Positions 63,882-64,000 of a stretch of DNA of 64,000 nucleotides are shown here, one piece after another. The notes beneath the pieces are model-generated. The model ran no database searches. It was not told the origin of the DNA and saw only the letters and a program-made list of their open reading frames with translations. Numbering within the stretch: position 1 is the stretch's first letter; each line of letters opens with the position of its first letter. The DNA lies in NCBI GenBank assembly GCA_013373545.1, contig JABXHQ010000025.1, positions 1-64,000 of the forward strand, in the 5' to 3' direction. This stretch comes from Gammaproteobacteria bacterium. Its GTDB lineage: Bacteria; Pseudomonadota; Gammaproteobacteria; Enterobacterales; Kangiellaceae. The position numbers and the translations under genes are program-made.

Positions 63882-64000
63882 AAGGTCATGCCTCACAACT
63901 TTTTCCTCTCCATTATTTACTGCATTCATATTAATCTTCGCTGAGCTGTATCTTTTAATTGAATTGTAATGAAAATGATTTGCATTTAGATTATAAATCA
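63882..64000. other. Region after crp; no gene seen
   Basis: Apart from the Fur-like site, the last 119 bases are A/T-rich with no complete gene. They probably hold the promoter region of a neighbour beyond the window edge. Confidence 0.5.
63970..63984. promoter_or_regulatory. Fur-box-like site near the right edge
   Basis: TGAAAATGATTTGCA matches the 7-1-7 Fur consensus TGATAAT-N-ATTATCA at 11 of 14 positions, in an A/T-rich region downstream of crp. Any controlled gene would begin beyond the window. Confidence 0.45.

Noticed and set aside
1-64000. CRISPR arrays, insertion sequences, prophage, tRNA or rRNA genes
   Set aside because: No regularly spaced repeats, transposase or integrase genes, or cloverleaf/rRNA signatures were found by reading; a search with dedicated tools would confirm this.

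Overview
The window reads as a continuous piece of a gammaproteobacterial chromosome. Evidence: a complete type II secretion operon (gspC to gspN), the dusB-fis pair, crp beside a YhfA/OsmC-like gene, hslR-hslO, gcvTHP, Coq7-type ubiquinone synthesis, and the ydbH-ynbE-ydbL envelope operon. Coding density is high, GC is moderate, and I see no rRNA, tRNA, CRISPR, insertion sequence or prophage. A free-living, probably marine gammaproteobacterium (Kangiellaceae-like) fits the gene content, but that placement is inference.

Layout. 1-4281 (minus): gpmI, envC, an S41 processing protease and the start of a lipoprotein. 4472-7510 (plus): a phospho-signalling island of membrane Ser/Thr kinase, PP2C phosphatase, FHA protein and a small TerB-like protein. 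7566-21174 (minus): a 15-gene run in which gspC-N continues with one-base spacing into yrfG, nudE and cysQ. 21706-23022 (plus): hslR and hslO. 23219-27824 (plus): gcvT, gcvH, gcvP with a strong terminator between gcvH and gcvP. 28046-39147: two RND efflux pump/adaptor pairs flanking an MgtC-like protein and a type Vd patatin autotransporter. 39298-41112 (minus): a DUF885 metallopeptidase-like protein. 41639-48435 (plus): six tightly overlapping genes RDD, SpoIIM-like, DUF4129-like, DUF4350, MoxR ATPase, DUF58. 48473-56019 (plus): prmA, a DUF3426 zinc-ribbon protein, dusB-fis, purH, an outer-membrane barrel and purD. 56049-59021 (plus): ydbH, ynbE, ydbL. 59038-61139 (minus): a GST-like protein and a Ycf46-like AAA ATPase. 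61261-63876: coq7, a 58-residue membrane protein, a ribbon-helix-helix-like regulator, an OsmC family protein and crp. A Fur-box-like sequence lies near the right edge.

Common themes. Much of the window serves the cell envelope: protein secretion, lipid bridging between membranes, efflux, autotransport and cell-wall hydrolase control. The least understood units are the kinase/phosphatase/FHA/TerB-like island, whose kinase seems to have lost the usual CHASE2 sensor, and the MoxR-DUF58 cluster. Two genes too short for a 60-residue cut-off (ynbE and the small protein beside coq7) and several operator-like palindromes are also recorded.
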